From Planctomycetota bacterium (lineage in GTDB: Bacteria; Planctomycetota; Planctomycetia; Planctomycetales; Planctomycetaceae), in NCBI GenBank assembly GCA_018242525.1, contig JAFEBS010000089.1, positions 1-37,421 of the forward strand: a stretch of 37,421 nt of DNA. Direction: 5' to 3'. Shown one piece after another: positions 15,909-25,848 of the stretch (within the stretch, counting starts at the first letter, position 1; the number at the start of each line of letters is the position of its first letter). The notes under the pieces are model-generated. The model was not told the DNA's origin, made no database searches, and saw only the letters and a program-made list of their open reading frames with translations. Made by a program: the position numbers and the translations under genes.

Positions 15909-18900
15909 ATGATGAATCCGCGAGTTTGTTTGGCACTGGTCTGGTTGGCAACTGTGCAATTCGTTCCCGCGTCTGTGTTGGCGGCGGAGCCCCAGATAAA
16001 ACTCCGGAAGGGGGACCGGATCAGCTATATCGGCAACACGCTGGCCGACCGCATGCAACATGCAGCCTGGCTGGAAACGTACATGCATGCTGCGTATCCG
16101 GATCTGGATCTCACGGTTCGCAACCTGGGCTTTTCCGGCGACGAATTAAAGCTGCGACCGCGCGAAGACAACTTCGGCAGCCCCGACCAATGGCTCGCCA
16201 AGACCAGAAGCAACGTCATCTTCTGTTTTTTCGGCTACAACGAAGCTCTGCGCGGCGTGGCAGGTCTGGAGCAATTCCGCAAGGATCTGGCTGAAACGAT
16301 CGACGGGATGCTGGCCCAGAAGTACGACGGCGAATCCCCCCCGCGCCTTGTGTTCTTTTCCCCGATCGCTCACGAAAACCTGCACAGTCCACACCTGCCC
16401 GATGGTTCGGTCAATAACGAAAACCTGGCAAAGTATACCCAGACGATGGAAGACGTCTGCCGGTCCAAGAATGTGGCGTTTGTGAACCTGTTCTCGGCGA
16501 CCAAAGCCTTGTATGCCGCCGCAGACAAGCCGCTGACTGTGAACGGGATTCATCTGCTGGATCATGGCGATCAGGCCGTGGCCAAGGTGATCGCCGCGGA
16601 TCTGTTCGGAATCGAACCGCCGAAAAAATCTGCAGCAGAACTGGAACGGCTCCGTCAGGCTGTGCTCGACAAGAACTATCACTGGTTCAGCCGCTACCGG
16701 GTGATCGATGGCTACAACGTCTTCGGGGGACGCTCGAAGCTCGCCTGGTTTGGCCAGTCGAATGCCGACGTCATGATGCGGGAAATGGAAATCCTGGATG
16801 TCATGACCGCCAATCGCGACCAGCGAGTCTGGGCGGTGGCCAAGGGGGGCGACCTGAAAGTCCTTGACAAAAACCTGCCCGAAGAACTGGTCGTGAAGAC
16901 CAACATCCCCGGCAAGCTCGAAGGGGGTAAGCACGTTTACCTGGGAGGCAAGGAAGCGATCACGAAAATGAAGATCGCAGATGGGATGGAAGTCAATCTG
17001 TTTGCGTCCGAAGAAATGTTTCCCGAGATCGTCAACCCGGTCCAGATGGCGGTAGACACCGACGGGCGGCTGTATGCCTCGGTCTGGCCGTCGTATCCTC
17101 ACTGGAATCCGACCGAACCGCGTCGGGACCGGATCGTGTGCCTGCCCGACGACAATGGAGACGGCGTCGCCGACCGCTGCGTCGTGTTTGCGGATGAGCT
17201 GAACAGCGTCACCGGCTTTGAATTCTGGGGCGGCGGAATGCTGGTCGCAGCGCTGCCGGAAATCTGGTTCTTGAAAGACTCCGATGGTGACGGCAAGGCG
17301 GATGTCAAGATTCGCATGCTGGAAGGCCTGTGCAGCGCGGATTCCCATCATTCGGCGAACGCCATGCTGATTGGTCCCGACGGATGGCTGTATTGGTCAC
17401 GCGGGATCTTCAATGTTTCGACGACGGAAACGCCCACCCGGACGGCCCGGTCGGAACAGAGTGGAGTTCACCGCTTCAATCCTCGCACATTTGAAGTGGA
17501 ATTCCATTTCCCAATCGGCCCCAACCCGCACGGTGATGTCTTCGATCAATGGGGATATCAGTTTGCCAACGACGGCACGGGCGGGTCGGGAGCGTATGTG
17601 AACATCGGCAAGGGAGTCGGCCATCAGAACTGGTTCAAGACTCGCGTGCGGCCGGTGGCCGCGACCGGGATCCTGTCCAGCAGCCACTTTCCCGAGAAGA
17701 ACCAGGGGAATTTCCTGATCTGCAACTGCATCGGATTCCTCGGAGTTCTGCAGCACGAAGTGAAGTACAACGGCGCAGAGATTACCGCCGTGGAAATTGA
17801 ACCAATTCTGGTCTCCAGCGATCCGAATTTCCGCCCGACCGACGTCGAGATCGGCGGGGACGGCGCGTTGTATGTTTCTGACTGGAGCAACGCGATCGTC
17901 GGCCACATGCAGCACAACATGCGAGATCCGAATCGCGATCACGAGCATGGGCGCATCTATCGAGTCACGGCGAAGGATCGCCCGCTCGTCAAGCAGATGG
18001 CAATGAAGGGAAAGCCCGTTTCAGAAGTCTGTGCAGCCTTTTTGGCCAAGGAAAACTCAACTCGCTATCGCGCACGTCTGGAATTGAGCGGCCGGGATTC
18101 CCGCGAGGTCGTAATGGCCGTCACCGCCTGGGCTGCCGGACTGGATCCCGCGAAGCCCGACGAAGCTCAGGGACTGTTGGAAGCGTTGTGGGTGTTCGAA
18201 GAGCAACGGATTCCCAACGTTGACCTGTTGAAGAAGGTCTTGAAAGCGGCGGATGGTCGAGTGCGGGCCGCAGCCATGCGGACCCTGGGTCACTGGGGAA
18301 CCAAGGTTGCCGATTGGGAGCCGATCCTGATGGCCGGTGCTCGCGACGATTCCGCCCTGGTCCGTGCCGAGGCGGTCAAGTCGGCGGTGACTTTTGAAGG
18401 AATGCCCGCTGCGGAAGTCATCTTTGAAGTCTCCACGCGGCCGCTCGACCCGGAACTGGAGACTGTCCTGAACTACGCCCGCGGCAAGATCCAGGTCGAT
18501 CGGTTGATGCAGGAAGCCGTGAATGCCAAACGCCCGCTCACCAAAGCCGCACAACTCTATGCCCTGCGGAATGCCAGTGTCGAAGACTTGCTGAAGCTGG
18601 ATCGGACTGAAGCCGTTTACGAAGCAATCCTCAGCCGTCAGAACGTTCCGGCGAATCCGTTGAAGGAAGCCCTCGGCGGGTTGTCGGCTCTTCGCAAGAC
18701 CGATGTTGTTTCGATGCTGTTGCAGTTGATTGAAGACCGTGACAAGAACGAGCAGACGAACAGCCTGGCGACGTTGGGACATGTGCTCGCGGAACAGCCC
18801 GCCGTGGAACTGAAGCAGGCGCGGAATCGGATCGAGAACCTGGCTTCCCAGGGGAAGGCACCCGCCGCACGTCAAGCGGGATACGTCGCCTGGATTGTCT

Positions 18901-20837
18901 CTGACAATTCCGCCGACGCAGCCCTGCTGGCGGCATCCAAAAGCAAGTCAGGCCTGCGAGACTTCCTGGCCGCAGTCCCCGCCGTTCCAGACGAAGCCCT
19001 GCGTGGCAAGCTGTACGAGGCGGTCCGGTCGCTGATGTTCGAGCTGCCTCAAAACCTGAAGGCCGAGTCCGGAAATTCGCTGTTACTTCAAAGCGGAATT
19101 CAGGTCGACTTCTTCCATCCGAGTCCCTCGAATGTTGCCGTCGAAACCCTGGCGAAGTTGAAGCCGAAGGCCAGCGGAATCGTCCCGCAAATCGTGATGA
19201 ATGTTCCCCAGAAAACGGAAAACGACGCGTTTGCACTGCGGTTCACGGGACTGCTTCAGATACCGGCTGCGGGAAAGTACACGTTCTATCTCAGTTCGGA
19301 CGATGGCTCGCGAATGTACCTGGGTGACAAGCTGTTGATCGACAACGATGGCCTGCACGGCATGGTGGAAAAGAGTGCCGCGGTCGACTTGCCGGTCGGC
19401 AGTCAATCCCTGGTGGTGACCTACTTCGACAATGGCGGTGGCGACGGACTGGAATTCAACTGGTCCGGGCCGGGCCTGCAGCGGCAGAAGGTCGCTGCGG
19501 ATCGCCTGTCGGTGAGTGGTGGCGAAGAAACATTGCACGACATTGCCATCCGCACGGCTGCCGCCGTTCCCGGACACTTCCCGGAAAAATTCCGCGACCT
19601 GGTTTCGCTCGTGAAGGCCGATCGTCATCGATCAGCGGCGATCAGCGTCCTGCGCACCGTTCCCGAACAGGATTGGGATCCCAAGGAACTGCCGGGTCTG
19701 GTCGACAACATCGTGGGGTACCTGAGTGCCATGCCGGCCCGAGTCCGGACCAGCGGCCCGGCGACCGAAGCGGTGGCGCTGGCACGCTCCTATTCAACCA
19801 GGCTTCCTGCGGAGCAGGCGAAGGCGATCGAAGCTCGTCTGCAGAACCTGGATGTGCGGGTGATTCCCGTCGGCACCGTTGTCGAACGGATGATTTATGA
19901 CAAGGAAATGATCGTTGTCCAGGCGGGCAAGCCGGTCGAGTTCCGGGTTTCCAATACCGACAACATGCCGCACAATTTTGCGATCGTGCTGCCAGGCGCC
20001 TTGGAAGAAGTCGGGCTGCTGGCGGAAGCAACCGCGCGCGATGCCGACGCCAAAGATCGCCAGTACGTGCCCAAGTCAGACAAGATCCTGCTCGCCAGTA
20101 AACTGCTGGAACCGGGGCAGTCCCAGGCGTTGAACTTCGACGTCCCGGTGACGACGGGAATCTACCCGTATGTCTGCACGTACCCCGGGCATTGGCGACG
20201 CATGTACGGTGCCCTGTATGTCGTCGCCAACCTGGAAGAGTATCAGCGGAATCCCGACTCCTACCTGGCGTGGAATGAATTGCCGCTGAAGGACGAGTTG
20301 TTGAAGTTCACCGGGCGGAATACAGAGTGGAAGTTTGACGACCTGGTTGGTTCCGTGAAACCGCTGTCGCGGGGACGGTCGTATGAAGTCGGCAAGAACC
20401 TGTTCAAGGTGGCCAACTGCGTCGGGTGTCACAAGCTGAACGGCGAAGGCCGCGAACTGGGCCCGGACCTGACGAAGATCGAACCCGCCAGGCACACGAC
20501 GGACAACCTGCTGCGGTCCATCCTGGAACCGTCCAGGGAGATCGCCGATAAGTTTCAGTCACACACGTTCGTGCTGAACTCGGGCAAGATCGTGACTGGC
20601 ATGATCGTCGAAGAGACTCCCGATCAGGTCAAAGTCCTGGTCGACCCGCTCGCCAAGGGTGAACCGGCCGTGTTTTCGAAGTCCGAAATCGACGAACGAT
20701 CGAAATCCAAGACGTCGATCATGCCTCAAGGATTGTTGAGCAAGCTGACCCGAGAAGAGATCCTGGACTTGCTGGCGTATGTGTATGCCAGGGCGGACAA
20801 GCAGAATTCGTTGTACGACACCCACCACCACCATTGA
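15909..20837 (+). CDS. Giant secreted multidomain protein: SGNH hydrolase, PVC-type dehydrogenase propeller, HEAT, PA14, cupredoxin, cytochrome c
   Basis: 1,642 residues with a Sec signal peptide (LALVWLATVQFVPASVLAA), so extracytoplasmic. Order of domains: SGNH/GDSL-like hydrolase (about 30-235, with ISYIGNTLADR and GFSGDEL); a PVC-type membrane-bound dehydrogenase beta-propeller (about 350-695, with VNPVQMAVDTDGRLYASVWPS and ADSHHSANAMLIGPDGWLYW); helical HEAT-like repeats (about 715-1055); a PA14 domain (about 1100-1197, YTFYLSSDDGSRMYLGD); a plastocyanin-like cupredoxin (about 1313-1440, with His in NMPHNFAIVLPG and Cys/His in YVCTYPGHWRRMYG); and a C-terminal PVC heme-binding domain with CVGCH at 1504-1508 and a distal Met in SIMPQGLLSKL. 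It ends in four histidines. It may oxidise carbohydrate and pass electrons via copper to heme. The start follows GGAA at 15,898; ATG 15,912 is equally possible. It is convergent with DUF1501 (18-nt gap). Confidence 0.92.
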   Translation: MMNPRVCLALVWLATVQFVPASVLAAEPQIKLRKGDRISYIGNTLADRMQHAAWLETYMHAAYPDLDLTVRNLGFSGDELKLRPREDNFGSPDQWLAKTRSNVIFCFFGYNEALRGVAGLEQFRKDLAETIDGMLAQKYDGESPPRLVFFSPIAHENLHSPHLPDGSVNNENLAKYTQTMEDVCRSKNVAFVNLFSATKALYAAADKPLTVNGIHLLDHGDQAVAKVIAADLFGIEPPKKSAAELERLRQAVLDKNYHWFSRYRVIDGYNVFGGRSKLAWFGQSNADVMMREMEILDVMTANRDQRVWAVAKGGDLKVLDKNLPEELVVKTNIPGKLEGGKHVYLGGKEAITKMKIADGMEVNLFASEEMFPEIVNPVQMAVDTDGRLYASVWPSYPHWNPTEPRRDRIVCLPDDNGDGVADRCVVFADELNSVTGFEFWGGGMLVAALPEIWFLKDSDGDGKADVKIRMLEGLCSADSHHSANAMLIGPDGWLYWSRGIFNVSTTETPTRTARSEQSGVHRFNPRTFEVEFHFPIGPNPHGDVFDQWGYQFANDGTGGSGAYVNIGKGVGHQNWFKTRVRPVAATGILSSSHFPEKNQGNFLICNCIGFLGVLQHEVKYNGAEITAVEIEPILVSSDPNFRPTDVEIGGDGALYVSDWSNAIVGHMQHNMRDPNRDHEHGRIYRVTAKDRPLVKQMAMKGKPVSEVCAAFLAKENSTRYRARLELSGRDSREVVMAVTAWAAGLDPAKPDEAQGLLEALWVFEEQRIPNVDLLKKVLKAADGRVRAAAMRTLGHWGTKVADWEPILMAGARDDSALVRAEAVKSAVTFEGMPAAEVIFEVSTRPLDPELETVLNYARGKIQVDRLMQEAVNAKRPLTKAAQLYALRNASVEDLLKLDRTEAVYEAILSRQNVPANPLKEALGGLSALRKTDVVSMLLQLIEDRDKNEQTNSLATLGHVLAEQPAVELKQARNRIENLASQGKAPAARQAGYVAWIVSDNSADAALLAASKSKSGLRDFLAAVPAVPDEALRGKLYEAVRSLMFELPQNLKAESGNSLLLQSGIQVDFFHPSPSNVAVETLAKLKPKASGIVPQIVMNVPQKTENDAFALRFTGLLQIPAAGKYTFYLSSDDGSRMYLGDKLLIDNDGLHGMVEKSAAVDLPVGSQSLVVTYFDNGGGDGLEFNWSGPGLQRQKVAADRLSVSGGEETLHDIAIRTAAAVPGHFPEKFRDLVSLVKADRHRSAAISVLRTVPEQDWDPKELPGLVDNIVGYLSAMPARVRTSGPATEAVALARSYSTRLPAEQAKAIEARLQNLDVRVIPVGTVVERMIYDKEMIVVQAGKPVEFRVSNTDNMPHNFAIVLPGALEEVGLLAEATARDADAKDRQYVPKSDKILLASKLLEPGQSQALNFDVPVTTGIYPYVCTYPGHWRRMYGALYVVANLEEYQRNPDSYLAWNELPLKDELLKFTGRNTEWKFDDLVGSVKPLSRGRSYEVGKNLFKVANCVGCHKLNGEGRELGPDLTKIEPARHTTDNLLRSILEPSREIADKFQSHTFVLNSGKIVTGMIVEETPDQVKVLVDPLAKGEPAVFSKSEIDERSKSKTSIMPQGLLSKLTREEILDLLAYVYARADKQNSLYDTHHHH

Positions 20838-20855
20838 GCGGAGCGGCGGCGGCCC

Positions 20856-22319
20856 TCAGGACGTTTTCAGGATCTCATTCACAATCCGTGCCGGTCGCCC
20901 ATCCGTGATTTGTTGTTCGCGACCGTTGAACTGGTAAAGCAATTTCGTGTGGTCCAGGCCCAGCAAGCGGAAGACCGTCGCCTGGTAATCATTGGGGGTG
21001 ACCACGTTGACGGCGGCGCGGTGGCCGACTTCGTCGGTTTCGCCGTAAGTCATTCCGCCACGAATGCCGCCGCCGGCCATCCAGATCGAAAAGCCCTGGC
21101 CGTTGTGGTCGCGGCCGCAGTTATCGTCCAGCGTCCCTTCCGTCACCGGCAACCGCCCGATTTCACCACCCCAATGAACCAGGGTGGTGTCGAGCAGTCC
21201 GCGTTGCTTGAGATCCATCACCAGCGCGGCCGCCGGCCGGTCGGTCTTCTGGCAGATGTCGGGCAGGCCCTTGCGCAGGTTGGTGTGATTGTCCCACGGC
21301 TGTCCTCCCAGGAATAACTGAACGAATCGGACGCCCCGCTCAATCAGGCGTCGGGCGATCAGGCAGCGGGATCCGTACTCTTTGGTGGCCGGTTGATCCA
21401 GGCCGTACAGCTTTTGAATGTGTTCCGGTTCCTGACTCAAATCCAGCGCTTCCGTGGCCGCAGTCTGCATGGCGGCGGCCAGTTCGTAACTGGCAATCCG
21501 GGCTTCCAGGTCGGCTTCGCCGGGATGCTTTTCAAGATGCCGTTGATTCAGCCTGGCCAGCAGTTCCAAATTACGCTTTTGCAGCGGACCGCGCAAATGA
21601 GGGGGCGGATCCAGATTGAAAATGCGGGGTTCCTGGGCGCGCAGGACTGTGCCCTGGAACACCGGAGGCATAAAGCCGCTGGCCCAGTTGTGAGTGCCGT
21701 CGACCGGGTGGCCGCCGGGGTCGGCCAGGACCAGGTACGCGGGCAGGTTCTGACTTTCGCAGCCCAGTCCGTACGTGATCCAGCTTCCCATGGTCGGACG
21801 GCCGGTGACGGCGGGGATTCCGCCATGAAAATAGCGGATCGAGACTTCATGGCCGTTGTGTCCCGTGTGCATCGACCTGAGGACACAGATGTCATCCACG
21901 ATCCCGGCCGTGTGCGGCAGCAGTTCCGACACTTCGGTCCCGCATTCGCCATGCTTGGCAAACTTGAAGGGGCTGCCAAACAGCTTCTTGTTGGCGCGGT
22001 TCACAAAACTGTAGGCGACTTCGCCACCGTATTCCTGACCGTGGTGCTTGCTCAGTTCCGGCTTGGGGTCGAGCAGATCCATGTGGGCCGGGCCGCCGTG
22101 CATAAACAGCGAGATCATGGCCGTGGCTTGCGGGGCCAACTGTGGCGATCGGGGCTTCAGATCGTTCGGCTGGCGGTCAATCGGTTTCGTTGGCGGGGCA
22201 GCCAGCAACCCGTTTTGATTGAGCAGGCTGGCGAGTGCGAAGGAACCAATGCCAAACGCATTCGTGGCGAGAAACTCACGCCGCGAGGAAGGTGTCGAAT
22301 TGCAGCATTCATCTGTCAT
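20856..22319 (-). CDS. DUF1501 family protein, Tat-exported
   Basis: 487-residue member of the DUF1501 (sulfatase-like fold) family, very abundant in planctomycetes and nearly always encoded next to a DUF1549/DUF1553 cytochrome protein, as here. The twin-arginine signal SSRREFLATNAFG lies near residue 12. Typical blocks are ISLFMHGGPAHMDLLDPKPEL, HTAGIVDDICVLRSMHTGHNGHE, DNHTNLRKGLPDICQKTDRPAAALV and GRDHNGQGFSIWMAGGGIRGG. The fold resembles alkaline phosphatase/sulfatase, but no enzyme activity is established for the family. I chose ATG 22319 (AGGA 9 nt upstream). The longer frame would overlap the preceding gene and lacks the signal near its start. It is the second gene of the pair, 40 nt after the DUF1549 gene. 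Confidence 0.95.
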   Translation of the reverse strand: MTDECCNSTPSSRREFLATNAFGIGSFALASLLNQNGLLAAPPTKPIDRQPNDLKPRSPQLAPQATAMISLFMHGGPAHMDLLDPKPELSKHHGQEYGGEVAYSFVNRANKKLFGSPFKFAKHGECGTEVSELLPHTAGIVDDICVLRSMHTGHNGHEVSIRYFHGGIPAVTGRPTMGSWITYGLGCESQNLPAYLVLADPGGHPVDGTHNWASGFMPPVFQGTVLRAQEPRIFNLDPPPHLRGPLQKRNLELLARLNQRHLEKHPGEADLEARIASYELAAAMQTAATEALDLSQEPEHIQKLYGLDQPATKEYGSRCLIARRLIERGVRFVQLFLGGQPWDNHTNLRKGLPDICQKTDRPAAALVMDLKQRGLLDTTLVHWGGEIGRLPVTEGTLDDNCGRDHNGQGFSIWMAGGGIRGGMTYGETDEVGHRAAVNVVTPNDYQATVFRLLGLDHTKLLYQFNGREQQITDGRPARIVNEILKTS

Positions 22320-22359
22320 GGGACTGGTCCTGGAGCCGCGACCGTGAGGGAGCGGAGAT
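22320..22359. repeat. GC-rich intergenic motif between DUF1549 and DUF1501 genes
   Basis: On the minus strand the 40-nt gap contains CCGCTCCCTCACGGTCGCGG, a sequence that I recall as a frequent intergenic repeat in planctomycete genomes. A genome-wide count would confirm this. It also supplies the DUF1501 leader with its AGGA. Confidence 0.35.
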
Positions 22360-25300
22360 TCAATCGACGTACAAAAACTCATTGGAACTCATCAGTTGCT
22401 GGCAGAGCGTTGCCAGAGCCATTTGTTCGTGATCGCCCTTTTGTCCACTGGTCCGCAAGGCAGCGGTCTGTTCTTCAAGGAATCGGCAGGCCAGTTCAAG
22501 TTCTTCGGCGCTGGCCGAGCGGCCGTAGACTGTTTTCCAGGCATTGGCCGCCTGCTGAGCAATCGTGGCACCCAGCGGGCCGTGAAACTCGGCGGCCGAA
22601 TCCCAGCGTTCACGACCGGCGGCATCGGCCAGTTCAATCTGCACGATCCATTCGAACGAGTCGCTGTTGACGTTCTCGCGACAATCGGTCACCAGATCAA
22701 CGGTGTCCCCTGCCTTCACTTCGACGGTGGAAACGACCGTCTCGACTTCGCCCCCCTTCGTCGCCCAGGTTCCCACGAGTCCGCTGCGGCTGGTGATGAC
22801 GCGTGACTGGACGCCATCCCCGTTCTCGGACAAATGCCGAAGCTTGCCCGTGACGGTGATCACACCCTCGCGTGGCGCGGTCCAGCGGCGGATGACGGCA
22901 TGCTGTTGATCGTTCCCTGCGTGCCCCCCGGCAGCGTGCAGGATGACATAACCGATTGCCGGATCTGGCAGACTGGCTCCGCCCTGCCAGGTGGAACCGG
23001 TGAAATGAGGGATGGGGGTGAACTGGGTTCGTGCGAGTCCCCCGGCCGCACCCGCCGATGGGGCCTCGATAGAGCCATACCCATACTGCCACGCCGAACG
23101 GTGGCTGCCGAATCGCAGGGCGAAGGGAGCCGTCAGGTTCGGCTCGAAATCGGCCGGAGTGCTGTCGCGCAGTCGTTTGGCGAGATGATCCGCCTGAGCC
23201 AGCAGAAAATCTCCGTTCATCAGCATCAGTGATTGGGGAGCGACCGTGCTGCTGGGGCGTCGTTCGCAATTGACGGTCATGACCGGTGCATCGAAGGCGG
23301 CCAGCAGCGAGACCGGTTTGCTGCGCCGATCCTGAATGTAAATGCTGCGCCGCGGTAAATCGTCCTTGACGTGAACCTGTCCTGCGAAATCCTCCATGAT
23401 TTCCACGGGCTTGCCGAATAACGTGTCATTCAATCGTCCCGCCACCACCAGCGCCCGGTCGCGAACGATTTCTGCTTCCAGCCGACGCACGGGATAACGC
23501 GAATACAACGCCCCGTCGGCGTCGCGGGCGCTGTCACGTTCCTGGCGAAGCGACGACTGACAGTACATCGCGCTGTTCATGATGACGCGATGCATCTGTT
23601 TGGCACTCCAACCCCGTCGCGGCAGTTCCGTGGCCAGCCAGTTGAGCAGTTCCGGATGTGTCGGTCGGGTGCCGAGCAGACCGAATTCTGACGGAGTATC
23701 GACGATACCACGGCCAAAGTGATGCAACCAGAATCGATTCATCAGGACCCGGCCCAGTAGCGGATGGTGACCATTCGTCAGATGTCGCGCCCAGGCCAAT
23801 CGTCGGCCGGATGTGGGGAGCGTCGCATCGTCCTCGGCAATCACGAACCGCTGCCCATCGGGGGCGGCGATCGTCAGATCGGCTGGTGGAACGGGCGATT
23901 TCGGCTGGCGATAGTCACCGCGATGAAAGACGACTGTCGGGGGATTGGCTCCGGCCGGTTCATCCAGCACGCTGATAAAGTCTTCGACGGGCTTTTCGGC
24001 CCGCTTCTGGTTGACGACCGCTTCATCCTTTTTCAATTCCTCGGCCGCGCCGGCGTTGTATTGATACAGGACTCCGGGATTGATGTTCAGACTGGGGTTG
24101 CTCGCCACCAGCATTTTCTGTTCTTCGGTCCGCTTGTCGGCGGCAGTCTTAAAGGCTTCACGCAGCTTTTCGCGGCTTTCGGCGGGATGCTTTTCGAGTT
24201 CCTTGTCGAACGCCTCGGCGACGAACTTGTCGCGTTTTTCATTGTAGGCCGCCTGCAGCTTGGCCGCTTCCGCATCGACGGCTGCCGCCTTGGCGCGATC
24301 ATCGTCGGTATACAGCGAGATCACCCGGTCACGCGGCGTGACCCACGCTTTCCAGTTCAGCGACGGCTCGAAGATCGCCCGCAACTGGTAGTAGTCCGCT
24401 TGTGAGATCGGATCGTAGCGATGGTCGTGGCATTGGGCGCACCCGACACTCAAACCGAGCAGACTGGATGAGACAATCTTCAGCGTATCGGCCATCACCT
24501 GATTGCGTGAGGCTTCCGGTTCGCCCTGACCGCTGGCCGTCGGGTCGGCCGCCATTCGCAGGAAACCGGTGGCGACCAACTTTTCCTGCTGTTCGACCGT
24601 CAAGTTCCGGTGCGGAGCGGCGACGAGTTCGTCGCCCGCCAATTGTTCCTGCAAAAACTGATCGAACGGCTTGTCGGCGTTGAATGAGCGGATGACATAA
24701 TCGCGGAACTTGTAAATGTACGGGCGGACAGTATCAACGCTGCCGTCCCCTTCAGAGTCCGCGTACCCCGCGACGTCCAGCCAGTGTCGTCCCCAACGCT
24801 CACCATAGTGGGGAGAAGCCAGCAGGCGATCCAGTAATCGATCAAAGGCATCGGGCGACTGATCGGCCAGAAACTGCTCAGTTTCGTCGGCAGTCGGCGG
24901 AAGTCCAATCAGATCGAATGAGGCTCGTTTCAGCAACGTGAACCGGTCGGCCTCGTTCTTCAGTGACAGGTCGACAGCTTCCAGTTTCGCCTGAACAAAT
25001 TCATCGATGACCGACCGAACTTCGGCTGCATTTTTTACAGCGGGCCGGGGGGGCTGTCGGACAGGTTGATAGGCCCAATACGCTCGTTCTTCGGCCGTGA
25101 TTCCCAGGCCGGGGGCGATGGTTTCGGGTTCGTCACGGACGGTGGGAGCTCCCGCTGCAATCCACTGTTCAATCACCGCAACCTGGGCGGCGGGAACCTT
25201 TTTCTCCGATGGCGGCATTTCGCCATTCTTGATCCGTTGCAGCAGATGGCTGGCGTCTGGATTGCCGGCCTGCAACGCGGGCCCTCCCTCGCCGCCTGTG

Positions 25301-25518
25301 ACCATGAACCGCTTCAGCCGCAGGTCCAGTCCTCCTTCCGGCTTTTCCCCGCCGCCGTGGCAGTCCAGGCAATAGGCTTTCAGGATCGGGCGAACATGCT
25401 GTTCGAAGGTGATTGCAGCCGTCGGGCCCTCCGCCGCGAACGCGTGCGTGGAACTCATGACGACGGCTGAAATGAGAACTCGCAGGCATCGCACTGACGA
25501 TGCATTCATGGCAGGCAT
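22360..25518 (-). CDS. PSCyt1-DUF1549-DUF1553 cytochrome protein
   Basis: 1,052-residue exported protein of the planctomycete cytochrome family. After a signal peptide (VLISAVVMSSTHAFA, cleaved near residue 28) comes the PSCyt1 heme-binding domain with CLDCH at 50-54 and the distal motif NGEMPPSEKK. DUF1549 (PSCyt2) follows at about 150-390 (HYGERWGRHWLDVAGYADSEG; CAQCHDHRYDPI). DUF1553 starts near 570 (HHFGRGIVDTPSEFG; HRVIMNSAMYCQSS). A beta-sandwich insert lies near 790-960, before the final DUF1553 helices (WKTVYGRSASAEELELACRF). The family is thought to serve electron transfer in polysaccharide-related oxidation; the role is unproven. I chose ATG 25518 (AGGA 8 nt upstream), with 25,509 as an alternative. 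It is the first gene of the pair with DUF1501. Confidence 0.94.
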   Translation of the reverse strand: MPAMNASSVRCLRVLISAVVMSSTHAFAAEGPTAAITFEQHVRPILKAYCLDCHGGGEKPEGGLDLRLKRFMVTGGEGGPALQAGNPDASHLLQRIKNGEMPPSEKKVPAAQVAVIEQWIAAGAPTVRDEPETIAPGLGITAEERAYWAYQPVRQPPRPAVKNAAEVRSVIDEFVQAKLEAVDLSLKNEADRFTLLKRASFDLIGLPPTADETEQFLADQSPDAFDRLLDRLLASPHYGERWGRHWLDVAGYADSEGDGSVDTVRPYIYKFRDYVIRSFNADKPFDQFLQEQLAGDELVAAPHRNLTVEQQEKLVATGFLRMAADPTASGQGEPEASRNQVMADTLKIVSSSLLGLSVGCAQCHDHRYDPISQADYYQLRAIFEPSLNWKAWVTPRDRVISLYTDDDRAKAAAVDAEAAKLQAAYNEKRDKFVAEAFDKELEKHPAESREKLREAFKTAADKRTEEQKMLVASNPSLNINPGVLYQYNAGAAEELKKDEAVVNQKRAEKPVEDFISVLDEPAGANPPTVVFHRGDYRQPKSPVPPADLTIAAPDGQRFVIAEDDATLPTSGRRLAWARHLTNGHHPLLGRVLMNRFWLHHFGRGIVDTPSEFGLLGTRPTHPELLNWLATELPRRGWSAKQMHRVIMNSAMYCQSSLRQERDSARDADGALYSRYPVRRLEAEIVRDRALVVAGRLNDTLFGKPVEIMEDFAGQVHVKDDLPRRSIYIQDRRSKPVSLLAAFDAPVMTVNCERRPSSTVAPQSLMLMNGDFLLAQADHLAKRLRDSTPADFEPNLTAPFALRFGSHRSAWQYGYGSIEAPSAGAAGGLARTQFTPIPHFTGSTWQGGASLPDPAIGYVILHAAGGHAGNDQQHAVIRRWTAPREGVITVTGKLRHLSENGDGVQSRVITSRSGLVGTWATKGGEVETVVSTVEVKAGDTVDLVTDCRENVNSDSFEWIVQIELADAAGRERWDSAAEFHGPLGATIAQQAANAWKTVYGRSASAEELELACRFLEEQTAALRTSGQKGDHEQMALATLCQQLMSSNEFLYVD

Positions 25519-25848
25519 GGCAAATCCTGGCAGAGTTGCAGCAAGAACCATCCGTGGGAAACAGGAGGGCCATCATCCAATGATGGGTTGGCGGGCAATT
25601 CCCATTCTCGGAGAATTGTCTGCGTCTGGCAAGTGGCTTTCCAATCATTCTCGCGTTTGTGCCGTGGTCAGCCACAGGTCAACTGTGGATTGTGTTGACG
25701 TTTCGCATCGTTACAAGTCCAAGAATGGCAATGGGTTGGCCAATCGACCTAAATGGGCCAGGAATCGTTTGCCACGGCTTGAAGGTGATCTATGCTTGAA
25801 TTGTCGCTGACTGGCGACGGCCGTGAAAACCCTTTCCTGGAGACACCC
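25519..25848. promoter_or_regulatory. Divergent promoter region with hairpins and a sigma-70-like promoter for the lipoprotein gene
   Basis: 330 bp between divergent genes. For the plus-strand lipoprotein gene, TTGCCA (25,769-25,774) and TATGCT (25,791-25,796) are 16 nt apart, a fair sigma-70-type promoter. Two perfect hairpins lie further left: CCATCAT/ATGATGG (25,570-25,586) and CCACAG/CTGTGG (25,672-25,688). These could be operators or repeats. No gene is supported in this stretch. Confidence 0.45.

Noticed and set aside
16146..17351. 401-codon minus-strand frame inside the large secreted protein gene
   Set aside because: Antisense shadow of a GC-rich gene; the plus frame carries all recognisable domains.
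21393..22670. 425-codon plus-strand frame opposite DUF1501/DUF1549 genes
   Set aside because: Spans two clear minus-strand genes and their gap; no family match.
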